Assembly: GCF_014269185.2 (NCBI RefSeq)
Contig: NZ_JABWRZ020000001.1
Span: 459,001 to 523,000, forward strand
Length of the DNA stretch: 64,000 nt
DNA from: Pseudomonas oryzicola
GTDB taxonomy: Bacteria; Pseudomonadota; Gammaproteobacteria; Pseudomonadales; Pseudomonadaceae
Direction of reading: 5' to 3'
Shown here: piece by piece, positions 18,608 through 27,745 of the stretch
How positions within the stretch are numbered: the first letter of the stretch is position 1
Layout: every line of letters begins with the position of its first letter
Position numbers and translations under genes: made by a program
The notes under the pieces: generated by a model
The model's input: the letters and a program-made list of their open reading frames with translations, nothing else
The model's database searches: none
What the model was told of the DNA's origin: nothing

Positions 18608-20206
18608 TCATGCGCTGTGTGCCAGGCGGGCAACCAGGGCCTCGCTGAGCCTGGCGCTGATGGCATACACCGACAGTTGCGGGTTGGCGCCGATGCTGGT
18701 GGGGAACAGCGAACCGTCGTGAATCGACAGGTTTTCCAGCTGGTGATGGCGGCCCAGGCTGTCGCATACCGCCTGGCGCGGGTCTTCCCCCATGGCACAA
18801 CCGCCCATCACGTGGGCGCTGCCCAGGCGCGTGCGGAACGGCTCCAGGCGCAAGCTGTCGATCATGGCCAAGGCCCGCTGCAGGCTGGATGCGGCACTGG
18901 CATCGCTGTGCACGGGGGTGACCTGGGTGGCGCCGGCGGCGAACTGGATTTGCGCCATGCTGCGGTAGGCGCGGCGCAAACCGTCGTACAGGTAGTCGGT
19001 GAGCGGATAGTCGAGCACCGGTGAGCCATCGCCGCGCAGCTCCACGGTTCCACCCTGGCTTTGCGGATGAAAGCCATCACGCAGTAGCGCCAGCATCACG
19101 TGGGTATGTGGCAGCTCGGCCATGCGTCGGGCATTTTCCTCGCCGTATCCGCCCAGCAGGGTGCTGGCCAGGGCCGGGTGCAACGGCGGTACCTCCAGCT
19201 TGTAGCCAATCGGGCCGTCGATGCCGCCTTGCCATTGGAAGTGGTCGCTGTAGATGGATTGCGGGGCGCCGTAATAGGGGTCGATACGCTCGTTGAAGCG
19301 TGCCGCGCTGAAGTTCACCAGGTGCAGGAAGGTCCGTTTGCCCAGGCGGCCGTGCGGGTCGGGCGCGGCGGACCGCAGCAGCAGCGCCGGGCTGTTGATG
19401 CCGCCACCGGCAACAACGTAGTGACGTGCGCGAATGCGCACCAAGCGGCCTGTTGGGTGTATGCCCTGGCTGTCCAGAGCCTGGCAGGTCAGGCCGAGGA
19501 TGCGTTCGCAGTTGTGCTCGAAACGCTCGGCCCGGGCCAGATAGAGCAGCTCGCCGCCTCGCTCGAGGGTGGCGGGAATGCGGGTCACGAGCATCGACTG
19601 CTTGGCATTCACCGGGCAACCCATGCCGCAATAGCCCAGGTTCCAGCAGCCGCGCACGTTGCGCGGGATCACCGCCCAGCGGTAGCCCAGCTGCTCGCAG
19701 CCACGACGCAGCACGTCATTGTTGGCATTCTGCGGCAGTGCCCAGGGGCTGATGCCCAGCTCCTGTTCGATGCGTTCGAACCAGGGGCGCATCTGCGCTT
19801 CGTCCAGGCCGCTCACGTTGTGCGCTGACGCCCAGTGCGCCAAGGTCTGGGGCGGGGTGCGAAAGCTCGAGGTCCAGTTGACCAGCGTGGTGCCGCCCAC
19901 GGCCCGGCCCTGGAGGATGGTAATGGCGCCATCCTTGCTCATGCGGCCCAGGCCTTCCTGGTACAGGCTGGCGTAGGCTTCGTTTTCCAGCAGATGGAAA
20001 TCGCTGCTGGTCTTCAACGGACCTTCTTCGATCAGCAGCACCTTGAAGCCGGCGGCGCTGAGCATCTGCGCGCTGGTGGCACCACCTGCACCACTGCCGA
20101 TCACGGCAACATCGGCTTCCAGGCCAAGGTCGTGCTCCAGGCGCGAGGCGTCGTGGGTAATCCAGCCACGCTCCAGGCCTTGGCGAAACGGGTCAGGTAC
20201 AGGCAT
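18608..20206 (-). CDS. laoA: GMC-family alcohol dehydrogenase, LaoA-like
   Basis: This 532-residue FAD-dependent GMC oxidoreductase has its FAD site at G37-x-G39-x-x-G42 and the C-terminal GSAHVMGGCAMG/NPQLSVYA motifs carrying the catalytic His and Asn. Together with its neighbours it reproduces the P. aeruginosa laoA-laoB-laoC/laoR arrangement, reported to oxidise long-chain alcohols from SDS and alkane degradation. The N-terminus (MPVPDPFRQGLERGWI) has no signal peptide, while the 18-base-distant upstream gene encodes a Tat-type small protein. Membrane or periplasmic attachment through that partner is inferred. Confidence 0.82.
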   Translation of the reverse strand: MPVPDPFRQGLERGWITHDASRLEHDLGLEADVAVIGSGAGGATSAQMLSAAGFKVLLIEEGPLKTSSDFHLLENEAYASLYQEGLGRMSKDGAITILQGRAVGGTTLVNWTSSFRTPPQTLAHWASAHNVSGLDEAQMRPWFERIEQELGISPWALPQNANNDVLRRGCEQLGYRWAVIPRNVRGCWNLGYCGMGCPVNAKQSMLVTRIPATLERGGELLYLARAERFEHNCERILGLTCQALDSQGIHPTGRLVRIRARHYVVAGGGINSPALLLRSAAPDPHGRLGKRTFLHLVNFSAARFNERIDPYYGAPQSIYSDHFQWQGGIDGPIGYKLEVPPLHPALASTLLGGYGEENARRMAELPHTHVMLALLRDGFHPQSQGGTVELRGDGSPVLDYPLTDYLYDGLRRAYRSMAQIQFAAGATQVTPVHSDASAASSLQRALAMIDSLRLEPFRTRLGSAHVMGGCAMGEDPRQAVCDSLGRHHQLENLSIHDGSLFPTSIGANPQLSVYAISARLSEALVARLAHSA

Positions 20207-20224
20207 CTGCGCTGCTCTTCGTTT

Positions 20225-20710
20225 TCAGATCTTCGGTGGGCCTGGGTAGCCGCAGGCAGCCCAGGATTCAGGGCGTTCGTACCAGGCCATCTGCAGCAGC
20301 CGCAGCAGCGATGCGTGACCCATGCGCAGCAGGTTCAGTGAGCTGTCCTGCCAACGCTGCAGGAAGGCAACGACTTGCGCGGGGCTGGCTTGTTCCCACG
20401 CGCCCCAGACACCCGTCAGGGGGCCGCGGGTGAGCGGCAGGCTGAGTACGTCGAACAGTTGCCGGGTGAGCTTGAGCATTTCTGGCGACAACGCCGACAG
20501 CTTGTGGTCGAGACTGTGCAGCACCAGTGTTTCGGTGGCTTGCGTGCCGGCCAGTACCACCGGGATCAGTGCGCTCAGTAGCGGCAGGTCATCGTCGCGC
20601 AGGATTTCGTAGCCAGTCGCGGCGGTTTGTGCACGGCAACCGACCAGGCTGGTACCGGCCAGCACGAGGCTGGCACCCAGGCTGAAACGCAACAGTTCGC
20701 GGCGGTGCAT
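20225..20710 (-). CDS. laoB: Tat-signal small subunit / lipoprotein, LaoB-like
   Basis: This 161-residue protein begins MHRRELLRFSLGASLVLAGT, a twin-arginine signal with a hydrophobic core, followed by a lipobox LVGC near residue 24. The remainder resembles the small subunits that accompany GMC dehydrogenases (gluconate 2-dehydrogenase subunit 3, FdhS type). ATG 20710 is 10 bases after the aldehyde dehydrogenase stop; the open frame upstream overlaps that gene. It probably matures or exports the GMC partner. The function of LaoB itself is poorly known. Confidence 0.75.
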   Translation of the reverse strand: MHRRELLRFSLGASLVLAGTSLVGCRAQTAATGYEILRDDDLPLLSALIPVVLAGTQATETLVLHSLDHKLSALSPEMLKLTRQLFDVLSLPLTRGPLTGVWGAWEQASPAQVVAFLQRWQDSSLNLLRMGHASLLRLLQMAWYERPESWAACGYPGPPKI

Positions 20711-20720
20711 GGGCTGGGCC

Positions 20721-22151
20721 TCAGCGAATGAACAGCTTGAACACCAGGCGCTGCAAGGCCTTGCCATAAGGCGGGTAGATCAGCCGCGCGGTGTTGAGGC
20801 GTTGCTTGGCCAGCACCGCCTTGGCCTTGCTGAAGGTCATGAAGCCGTCACGGCCATGGTAATGGCCCATGCCCGAAGGCCCGATGCCGCCGAACGGCAG
20901 GTCGTCCTGGGCGACGTGAAGCAGGGTGTCGTTCAGGCACACACCGCCGGAATGGGTGTGGTGCAGTACCTGCTCCTGGCCAGCGCGGTCATAGCCGAAG
21001 TAGTACAGCGCCAATGGACGTGGCCGTTGGTTGATGTAGGCCAGCGCCTGCTCCAGGTTGTCATAAGGCACCAGCGGCAGCAGGGGGCCGAAGATCTCGT
21101 CCTGCATTACCTGCATGTTGTCATCTACCCCCAGCAACAGGTGTGGTGGCAGGCGCCGGCCCTGGCGCGCTTCGTCGGGGTACAGGTCGAGCACCTGCGC
21201 GCCTTTGGTGCGGGCATCGTCCAGCAGGCGCTGCAACCGCTGCAGCTGCGACGGGTTGATGATTGCGGTGTAGTCGGGGTTGTCGGAAATGCGCGGGTAC
21301 AACCGGCGCACGGCTCGCTGGTAGGCATCGCTGAAGGCTTGCAGCCGCTCGCGCGGCACCAGCACGTAGTCGGGGGCGACGCAGGTCTGGCCAGCGTTCA
21401 GCGTCTTGCCGAAGGCGATGCGCTCGGCGGCGCTGTCCAGCGGTACATCAGCCGAGACAATCGCCGGCGACTTGCCGCCCAATTCCAGAGTGACCGGGGT
21501 CAGGTTGTGCGCTGCAGCCAGCATCACCTGACGCCCGACACTGCTGGCACCGGTGAACAGCAGGTGGTCGAAAGGCACGCGAGCAAAGGCCTGGCCTACC
21601 TCGACTTCGCCGAGCACTACGCTGACCAGGTCGCTGGGGAACACACGTTCCAGCAGCTGTCTTAGCGCCACGCCCGTGGCCGGTGTGGCTTCGCTGAGCT
21701 TGAGCATGACCCGGTTGCCAGCTGCCAGGGCGCAGGTTAGCGGGCCGATGGCCAGGAGCAGCGGGTAATTCCATGGCACGATGATACCGACCACACCCAA
21801 GGGTTGGTAACGCACGTGCGCGCGGGCCGGCTGGAAGGCCAGGCTGACCCGGCGCCGGCTGGGGCGCATCCAGCGTTGCAGGTGCTTTTCGGCATGGCGC
21901 AGGCCTTGCACGGAAGGCAGCAGTTCGGCCAGCAAGGTCTCGTCAGCGCTGCGTCCTTCAAAATCCTGGCTGATGGCATCAATCAACTCCGCCTGGCCGG
22001 CCAGCAAGGCCTCCCGCAGGCTTCTCAGCCATTGCCGCCGCTGCGCCGCAGGTGGCAACGGGTTGCCGGCAAAGGCGCGGCGCTGGGCAGCGAACATTGC
22101 CGCCAGGTCGATGTCGGATTGCACAAGAGGCAGGGCGCTAGGCGTGTTCAT
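20721..22151 (-). CDS. laoC: Aldehyde dehydrogenase (coniferyl-aldehyde type), LaoC-like
   Basis: This 476-residue NAD(P)-dependent aldehyde dehydrogenase has PWNYPLLLAIGPL, FTGASSVGR (cofactor loop) and ELGGKSP with the general-base Glu. The catalytic Cys is in NAGQTCVAPDY. Automatic annotation usually names this subgroup coniferyl aldehyde dehydrogenase. The gene context (laoB, laoA, divergent TetR) instead fits LaoC, which converts long-chain aldehydes made by LaoA to fatty acids. It is the first gene of the operon. A C-terminal basic, hydrophobic tail (LQRLVFKLFIR) could favour membrane association. Confidence 0.85.
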   Translation of the reverse strand: MNTPSALPLVQSDIDLAAMFAAQRRAFAGNPLPPAAQRRQWLRSLREALLAGQAELIDAISQDFEGRSADETLLAELLPSVQGLRHAEKHLQRWMRPSRRRVSLAFQPARAHVRYQPLGVVGIIVPWNYPLLLAIGPLTCALAAGNRVMLKLSEATPATGVALRQLLERVFPSDLVSVVLGEVEVGQAFARVPFDHLLFTGASSVGRQVMLAAAHNLTPVTLELGGKSPAIVSADVPLDSAAERIAFGKTLNAGQTCVAPDYVLVPRERLQAFSDAYQRAVRRLYPRISDNPDYTAIINPSQLQRLQRLLDDARTKGAQVLDLYPDEARQGRRLPPHLLLGVDDNMQVMQDEIFGPLLPLVPYDNLEQALAYINQRPRPLALYYFGYDRAGQEQVLHHTHSGGVCLNDTLLHVAQDDLPFGGIGPSGMGHYHGRDGFMTFSKAKAVLAKQRLNTARLIYPPYGKALQRLVFKLFIR

Positions 22152-22180
22152 GGCTGCGTCGAGTCCGGGCGGGAAATTCC

Positions 22181-22196
22181 TAGAGCCTATACTCTA
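22181..22196. promoter_or_regulatory. Candidate LaoR operator overlapping a -10-like TATACT
   Basis: TAGAG-N6-CTCTA forms a 16-base dyad in the 150-base divergent gap between laoC and laoR. It contains TATACT (22188-22193), a plausible -10 for laoR. The position suits a TetR-type repressor of both directions, but no footprint is known to me for this sequence. Confidence 0.35.
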
Positions 22197-22301
22197 ATTC
22201 GGCCGATGGTGGACTTTTTTCGCGCTTTCGAGCGGTGCACTCCCCCATCAATACGCCGTAAGATGACCTTTTTGATGAAGCCCGCAGACTGGGAGCCGAG
22301 C

Positions 22302-22967
22302 ATGGCGCCGCGCATGAAGACCCGAGAGCGCATCGTGCAGAACAGCCTGGAGTTGTTCAACCAGCAGGGTGAACGCAGCGTCAGCACCAATCACATTGCC
22401 GCGCACATGGAAATCTCGCCCGGCAACCTGTACTACCACTTCCCCAACAAGCAGGCGATCATCGCCCTGTTATTCAGCCAATATGAGGAACTGGTGGACA
22501 GCTTCCTGCGCCCACCGCAAGGCCGTGCAGCGACCGTTGAGGACAAGCGCTTCTACCTCAAGGCCCTGCTGGCAGCGATGTGGAACTACCGCTTCCTGCA
22601 CCGCGACCTGGAACACCTGCTGGACAGTGACCCGGAGCTGGCCGCCCGTTACCGGCGCTTTTCCGAGCGCTGCCTGCGCCAGGGCCAGGCGATATACCGT
22701 GGCTTTGTCGAGGCGGGCATCCTGGCCATGGCGCCAGCGCAGATCGAATCGCTGACCATCAATGCCTGGATCGTGCTGACGTCCTGGGTACGTTTTCTCA
22801 GTACCACGCGGGAACATTCCGCGCATCTGGGAGAAGAAGCCTTCAAGCGCGGCGTCTACCAGGTACTGGTGCTTGAGCTTGGCTTCGTCACCGATAATGC
22901 CCGCAGTGCCGTGGAGGCCCTGTGCGAGGAATTCCATGTACCGTTCAACCAGGCCCTGGAGCAGTAG
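22302..22967 (+). CDS. laoR: TetR-family regulator, LaoR-like
   Basis: This 221-residue repressor has an N-terminal TetR helix-turn-helix (KTRERIVQNSLELFNQQGER, then HIAAHMEISPGNLYYHFPNK). A ligand domain follows. ATG 22302 (MAPRMKTRERI) is chosen because GGGAG lies 7 bases upstream. In-frame ATGs at 22263 and 22275 would add up to 13 residues and cannot be excluded. It is divergent from the laoCBA operon, so it is likely the repressor that responds to long-chain alcohols or aldehydes. Confidence 0.85.
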   Translation: MAPRMKTRERIVQNSLELFNQQGERSVSTNHIAAHMEISPGNLYYHFPNKQAIIALLFSQYEELVDSFLRPPQGRAATVEDKRFYLKALLAAMWNYRFLHRDLEHLLDSDPELAARYRRFSERCLRQGQAIYRGFVEAGILAMAPAQIESLTINAWIVLTSWVRFLSTTREHSAHLGEEAFKRGVYQVLVLELGFVTDNARSAVEALCEEFHVPFNQALEQ

Positions 22968-23001
22968 CTGGGGCCCTAGCGCCATCGATCAGGAGATTGT
23001 C

Positions 23002-23856
23002 ATGCCCCTTGCGCAATTGATCACCCCGCAGCAGTTGGCCGAGCGTCTGGGCTCGCCCAAATTGGTGATACTCGACTGCCGCTTTGCTCTGGAGGATGTG
23101 GACTATGGCCAACGCAGCTATGCCCAGGGGCATATTGCCGGGGCGCATTTTGCCGACCTGGAGCGTGACCTGAGCGGGCCGGTGAGCAAAGGGCGCACCG
23201 GGCGCCACCCATTGCCGGATGCGCGCCGGCTGGTCGAGCGCCTGCGCGAGTGGGGCCTGGACAATGACAGCGAGGTGGTGCTGTACGACGACGGCCCCGG
23301 CGCCTATGCCGCCCGAGCGTGGTGGCTGCTGGCCTGGCTGGGCAAGCGCAGCGATGTGGCAATCCTCGACGGCGGGCTGAAGGCCTGGCATGCGGCACAC
23401 CTGCCGCTGAGCCTGGACCCGCCAGCCAAGCGGGAAGGCACCTTCGCAGGTGAGCCGGACGCCAAGCTGCTGATCGATGCCGGGCATTTGGCCAAGCGCC
23501 TGGGTGCAGATGACCTGACTTTGCTCGATGCGCGTGCCTTGCCGCGGTTTCGTGGGGAAGTGGAGCCGATCGACCCAGTGGCGGGGCATATCCCTGGCGC
23601 CCAGTGCGCAGCGTTCGCCGACAACCTGGGAGATGACGGGTGCTTCCTGCCGGCGGAGCAGCTCCGGCAGCGCTTTGCCGAAAAGCTGGCAGGGCGTGCA
23701 CCGGAGCAGTTGGTCGCCTATTGCGGGTCAGGCGTGACCGCCTGTCACAACCTGTTTGCCCTGGCCCTGGCAGGGTACCCGCTGGGCAAGCTGTATGCCG
23801 GGTCCTGGAGCGAGTGGATCAATGACCCGGCGCATGGGGTAGCAACTGGCGAGTAA
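23002..23856 (+). CDS. sseA: 3-mercaptopyruvate / thiosulfate sulfurtransferase
   Basis: This 284-residue protein has two rhodanese domains. The N-terminal one is structural and the C-terminal one carries the catalytic Cys241 in YCGSGVTACHN. The CGSGVT loop is that of mercaptopyruvate sulfurtransferases; thiosulfate sulfurtransferases usually have CRxGx[R/T]. An AGGAG ribosome site precedes ATG 23002. It starts 34 bases after laoR and reads the same way. A role in cyanide detoxification or sulfur trafficking is possible but not shown by the sequence. Confidence 0.9.
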   Translation: MPLAQLITPQQLAERLGSPKLVILDCRFALEDVDYGQRSYAQGHIAGAHFADLERDLSGPVSKGRTGRHPLPDARRLVERLREWGLDNDSEVVLYDDGPGAYAARAWWLLAWLGKRSDVAILDGGLKAWHAAHLPLSLDPPAKREGTFAGEPDAKLLIDAGHLAKRLGADDLTLLDARALPRFRGEVEPIDPVAGHIPGAQCAAFADNLGDDGCFLPAEQLRQRFAEKLAGRAPEQLVAYCGSGVTACHNLFALALAGYPLGKLYAGSWSEWINDPAHGVATGE

Positions 23857-23865
23857 GCAGGCCCA

Positions 23866-23923
23866 GCCTCATCGCCGGCAAGCCGGGTTTCACAGCTGCG
23901 CCACGGCTTGCCAGCGATGAGGC
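23866..23923. repeat. Inverted repeat between convergent genes (REP variant)
   Basis: GCCTCATCGCCGGCAAGCCG (23866-23885) is matched by CGGCTTGCCAGCGATGAGGC (23904-23923) as a reverse complement with one mismatch. It fills the gap between the convergent sseA and yheT-type stops and is the same repeat type as 3868-3908. Confidence 0.75.
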
Positions 23924-23932
23924 CGGTACTGC

Positions 23933-24925
23933 TTACTGGCCTTGCAACAACCACTGCGGAATCCGCCGCTCCAGGTAATACCCCGGGTTGCGCAGGCTGC
24001 CGTCGACAAACCCCACATGGCCACCCCGGCTGTGCAGTTCGAAACGGGTCTGTGGCGCCAGTTCACGTGCCGTGGGCAGGCTGTGGCCTGAAACGAATGG
24101 ATCATCGCTGGAATGGATGATGAGTGTCGGCGTGCGGTTGCTGCCCAGGAAGAAATGGCTCGATGAGCGGCGATAGTAGTCGTGCGCGTCGCGAAAGCCG
24201 TTCAGCGGGGCGGTGACCTTGCCATCGAAGTCCCAGAAGGTGCGCAGATTGCCCAGTGGCCCCAGCCGTTGCAGTGTCGCTAGCCGCTCATGCTGGCCAT
24301 TGTCGTGAAAGTGCCGCTGCTTGAGTTGCACGTACGCCTGCATCTCGCGCATGAAATGCGCCTGGTACACCTTCGAGAAACCCTGGCCGATACGGTCAGC
24401 GCAATGGTCCAGACGAAACGGCACCGACACCGCCACGGCGGCTTCCAGCTGGCTGGCGACGCCGCTTTCGCCCAGATACTTGAGCAGCACGTTTCCCCCC
24501 AGCGAATAGCCCACCGCGTACAGCGGTGCCAACGGGCGCTGGGCGCGCAGGTGGCTGACGATTTCTGCCAGGTCTTCGCTGGCACCGGAATGGTAGCTGC
24601 GCGGCAACAGGTTGGGTTCGCCCGAGCAGCCGCGCCAGTTCACCGCCACGCTGGCCCAGCCGTGGCCTTGCAGCGCTTGCTGCAAGCCTTTGACGTAAGG
24701 CGAGTGGGATGAACCGGTCAAACCGTGCAGCACCACTACCAGGGGGGCATGGGGTTGATGCGGGCCATGCCAGTCCAGGTCGATGAAGTCACCATCGGCC
24801 AGCCACAGTCGCTCGCGGCTGCGTGGCAGGTCGGGCAGCTTGCGCCACAGTGGCCCCCACAGGGTTTGCAGGTGAGGGTTGGACAAGCCGATGGCCGGGC
24901 GGAATGTGGCACTGGAATTGGGCAT
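23933..24925 (-). CDS. YheT-family alpha/beta hydrolase
   Basis: This 330-residue hydrolase is of the YheT/ABHD family. The nucleophile elbow is GYSLGGN (Ser near residue 145), with HGLTGSSHSPYVKG as the oxyanion region. SSDDPFVS (acid) and RGGHVGFVDG (His) supply the rest of the triad. FRPAIGLSNPHLQTLWGPL at the start is typical for the family. It is predicted cytoplasmic or membrane-associated esterase/lipase-like. The substrate is unknown. It is convergent with sseA and downstream of the M16 pair on the same strand. Confidence 0.88.
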   Translation of the reverse strand: MPNSSATFRPAIGLSNPHLQTLWGPLWRKLPDLPRSRERLWLADGDFIDLDWHGPHQPHAPLVVVLHGLTGSSHSPYVKGLQQALQGHGWASVAVNWRGCSGEPNLLPRSYHSGASEDLAEIVSHLRAQRPLAPLYAVGYSLGGNVLLKYLGESGVASQLEAAVAVSVPFRLDHCADRIGQGFSKVYQAHFMREMQAYVQLKQRHFHDNGQHERLATLQRLGPLGNLRTFWDFDGKVTAPLNGFRDAHDYYRRSSSHFFLGSNRTPTLIIHSSDDPFVSGHSLPTARELAPQTRFELHSRGGHVGFVDGSLRNPGYYLERRIPQWLLQGQ

Positions 24926-24985
24926 GCTGGGCGACTCGTGATGTGCCTGCCTAGAGTGCCATGAAACAGCGCCACTGTACCTGCG

Positions 24986-26359
24986 CTATTGGTCGGTAGG
25001 CGGCAGCGGCTGCTGCTCGACGTCAGGGCCGACACTGACCAGCACCTTTTGCTCGAGATGCAGCCGACGTTGCATGACCGAGCGCACATCTGCCGGGGTG
25101 ATTGCACTGATGCGCTCGACGTAGGTGTTCAGATGATCGTCGGGCTGGCGTTGATGGGTAACTTCGGTAAGCAAAGATGCCAGGCTCTGGTTTTGCGCAA
25201 CGGCACGCAGCAAGTCACCGGCCAGTTGCTTGCGGGCGAGCTGCAATTGCGCCTGGGTTGGCCCGCTGTCGATGAACTCGCGCAGCAAGGTTTCCACCAG
25301 GGTCTGGGAAGCTTGAGCGTATTGGGGCGCGATCTCCCATTCAACGACGAACACACCTCCTGCATTCAATGGCTTTACCGTGCTGCGGACCGAATAGGTA
25401 AGGCCGCGACGTTGGCGCAGCTCCGTCATCAAACGCGACTCGAAGCCTCCTGCAAGTACCTCGCTGGCCAATGTCAGGCGTGGAAACTCAGGGTCGTTTG
25501 CAGGCACATCCATGGGCAGCGCAAGCAAGATTGCAGTACTGGCCCCGGGCTGCTCGATATTGATCGTTGCGCTGGTTGCCACCGGTACAGGAGGCAGTTC
25601 AGCGGCTGTCCAGCCTTGGGGCAGGGCCTGGCTGATCCGTTGAGCTATAGCTTGGGCTTCGCTCAGGGAAAGGTCTCCCACCATGACCATTTCAAGGTTG
25701 CTGGCAGCATAGGCCCGTTGATGGAACCTGCGCAGGTCCTGGACCGTTACCGCCGCGATTCCCTGATGAGTGCTTCCCAGATAATTGCCATAAGGGTGGC
25801 CATTGAACAAATGACGGAAGGCTTCACTGCGCGCCCTCACCTCAGGCTGCCGTTCTTGCGATGCGTTCAGCCGTTGCAACTGCGGTTTTATCTTGTCCAG
25901 TGCAGGCGGCGGGAATGCGGGGTGGGCCGCCAGGTCGATGAACAGCTCCAGGGCAGCATCGAGCCTTGCCTTATTGCCAAGGCTGCGCAGACTGAGCGTG
26001 GCGTGCTCCAGTCCTATCTCCTTCTTCGTGATCGCGCCCAGGTGTTCCAGGTGCTCCGCATGTTGGGCAGCTGTATGCCGCTGGCTGCCCTCGTCAAGCA
26101 TGTAGAGCGTCAGGGCTGCCAGGCCGGATTGGTCAGTGTCCTGGGTGGTGCCAGCCTTGAAGCGCAGTACCACGTCGACGATTGGCAACCCGCGGGCTTC
26201 GATGAACTTGACGCCTGTGCCAGCCTTCGTGGTCCAGCCCTGGACTGACGTGTGCAAAGTAGCGAACTGGTCCAGGTCTAGCCCTTGGATGGACAACAAG
26301 TTGCTACCGATGCTGCTGGCCAGGTTCGATTGTGGCGAGGTCGAAGTAGTGTCAGGCAT
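24986..26359 (-). CDS. M16-family peptidase subunit, non-catalytic
   Basis: This 457-residue M16 protein has the family fold (FIEARGLPIVDVVLRFKAGT, then NASNLEMVMVGD-type and RRGLTYSV blocks). It lacks the HxxEH zinc motif, where the sequence reads LYMLDEGSQR instead. It is therefore the structural partner of the active M16 protein encoded just upstream, whose stop it overlaps by 8 bases. No signal peptide is visible, unlike the second pair at 28348-31186. GGAG lies 8 bases before ATG 26359. Mixed codon use suggests a more divergent history than the flanking genes. Confidence 0.85.
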   Translation of the reverse strand: MPDTTSTSPQSNLASSIGSNLLSIQGLDLDQFATLHTSVQGWTTKAGTGVKFIEARGLPIVDVVLRFKAGTTQDTDQSGLAALTLYMLDEGSQRHTAAQHAEHLEHLGAITKKEIGLEHATLSLRSLGNKARLDAALELFIDLAAHPAFPPPALDKIKPQLQRLNASQERQPEVRARSEAFRHLFNGHPYGNYLGSTHQGIAAVTVQDLRRFHQRAYAASNLEMVMVGDLSLSEAQAIAQRISQALPQGWTAAELPPVPVATSATINIEQPGASTAILLALPMDVPANDPEFPRLTLASEVLAGGFESRLMTELRQRRGLTYSVRSTVKPLNAGGVFVVEWEIAPQYAQASQTLVETLLREFIDSGPTQAQLQLARKQLAGDLLRAVAQNQSLASLLTEVTHQRQPDDHLNTYVERISAITPADVRSVMQRRLHLEQKVLVSVGPDVEQQPLPPTDQ

Positions 26360-27653
26360 GAGCGCTCTCCCTGGCGTACATGAAGGTCATGGCTGCTCGG
26401 GGCTCGCTCAGATATTCGTAGGCTACCTGAGCCACTTGTTCGGCGGTTACTGCCTCTATGGCTTGTTGTTCGTCATCCAGGGCAACCGGGTCCAGCCCGC
26501 AGGCTGCCTGTTTGCCGATGGCGTGCGCCTGTTTGTTGATGTCATCTCTTTCGAACAGTTGCCTGGCCAGCAGGCGTGCCTTGGCCCGTTCAAGGTCTTG
26601 TTTGGTGGGCGCCGCCTGGCGAAAAGCTTCGATTTCGAGCATCAGGCGCTCGGCTGCGGCCTCTGGCGTGATGTGCGGGCTGCAGAACGCATAAAAGGCC
26701 AGCATGCTGTCGCCGCGTTGCCAAGGCTCATAAGCCGCCCGCATGCCTTGCAGGAGCGACTCGTCCAGCACTAGCAGTCGCTGCAGCCTGCTGGCATGGC
26801 CATTGGCAAGAATCTCGGGCAGTAATCGCAATGCATAGCCTTGGCTGGCCGACCTGGCGGTGCATTGGCTGGGCACGTTGAAACCGAGGGCCGTGCCTGT
26901 GTACAGACCCGGCAGACGTAGTGTCTGCTGGCGTTTGGCCGGGTTGGTGAGCCCCGTTGGCACCTGGCGTGTGGGGAGGCGATGGGCCGGTATTTCGGCA
27001 AAATGCCTGGTAACGAGTGTTTCTAGCTGTGTCAGGGTGAGGTCGCCGGCTACTGCGAGTGTGGCGTTATTGGGGTGGTACCAGGTCCGGTACCAGGTCT
27101 GGGCCGCTGCCAGCGTCATATGCTCAAGATCGAGTTTGTGGCCAATCACAGGCGTGCCATAGCCGGAATCGCCATAGGTCAGCAAGTGGTGATGCTCCAG
27201 CGCAACCGCCAGCGGGTTGTTGTCGACATTTTCACGCCGCTCGGCCATGACTACCGCCAGTTCCCTGGCAAACGGCATATCGCTGAGGGTGGCGCTGGCC
27301 ATGACATCGGCCATGGCCTCCAGGGCAATTTCCACGCGGTTGGCCGGCAATGTGAGCGGGAAGACGGTGGCATCCGAGAACGTGAAGGCGTTTGGATTGC
27401 CACCCAGGCGGGTCATGAGCGTCGAATATTCGCCTGGCGCCAGCTTGCTGCTGCCTTCAAAAAGCAGGTGTTCCAGTGCGTGGGACAGGCCGGTGTGGCC
27501 CTGCGGTTCGTAACTGGACCCGACGTGATACCAAAGCTGCACGCTGACCAGCGGGGCGCGGTGGTCTTCGCGCAGGTAGACGCGCAAGCCGTTGTCGAGG
27601 ATCAGGGATTGCACCGCGCTGGTTGGCGTGGCCGGGGAGGGGCGATCGGTCAT
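26352..27653 (-). CDS. M16-family zinc peptidase, catalytic, no signal peptide
   Basis: This 433-residue pitrilysin/insulinase-type metallopeptidase carries the inverted zinc motif H58-A-L-E61-H62 in GLSHALEHLLFEGS, with a downstream Glu as third ligand (ERRENVDNNP). ATG 27653 (MTDRPSPATPTSAV) is chosen. The frame is open to 27731, but the longer N-terminus is not family-like. No export signal is seen, so it is predicted cytoplasmic. It pairs with the inactive M16 subunit that overlaps its end. rsmD lies 92 bases upstream on the same strand. Confidence 0.87.
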   Translation of the reverse strand: MTDRPSPATPTSAVQSLILDNGLRVYLREDHRAPLVSVQLWYHVGSSYEPQGHTGLSHALEHLLFEGSSKLAPGEYSTLMTRLGGNPNAFTFSDATVFPLTLPANRVEIALEAMADVMASATLSDMPFARELAVVMAERRENVDNNPLAVALEHHHLLTYGDSGYGTPVIGHKLDLEHMTLAAAQTWYRTWYHPNNATLAVAGDLTLTQLETLVTRHFAEIPAHRLPTRQVPTGLTNPAKRQQTLRLPGLYTGTALGFNVPSQCTARSASQGYALRLLPEILANGHASRLQRLLVLDESLLQGMRAAYEPWQRGDSMLAFYAFCSPHITPEAAAERLMLEIEAFRQAAPTKQDLERAKARLLARQLFERDDINKQAHAIGKQAACGLDPVALDDEQQAIEAVTAEQVAQVAYEYLSEPRAAMTFMYARESAHA

Positions 27654-27745
27654 CGTTGAAGTGCTCCTGCAAGAACGAAGGAGCAGCTTCAGTGATGGCA
27701 GGGTTGGGTTGGCGGTAACTAAATACGCCAACCCACGCTACCCGG

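Noticed and set aside
24986..26359. Possible decayed M16 peptidase pseudogene because HxxEH is missing
   Set aside because: Loss of the zinc motif is normal for the partner subunit of M16 heterodimers. The frame is intact and coupled to an active subunit.
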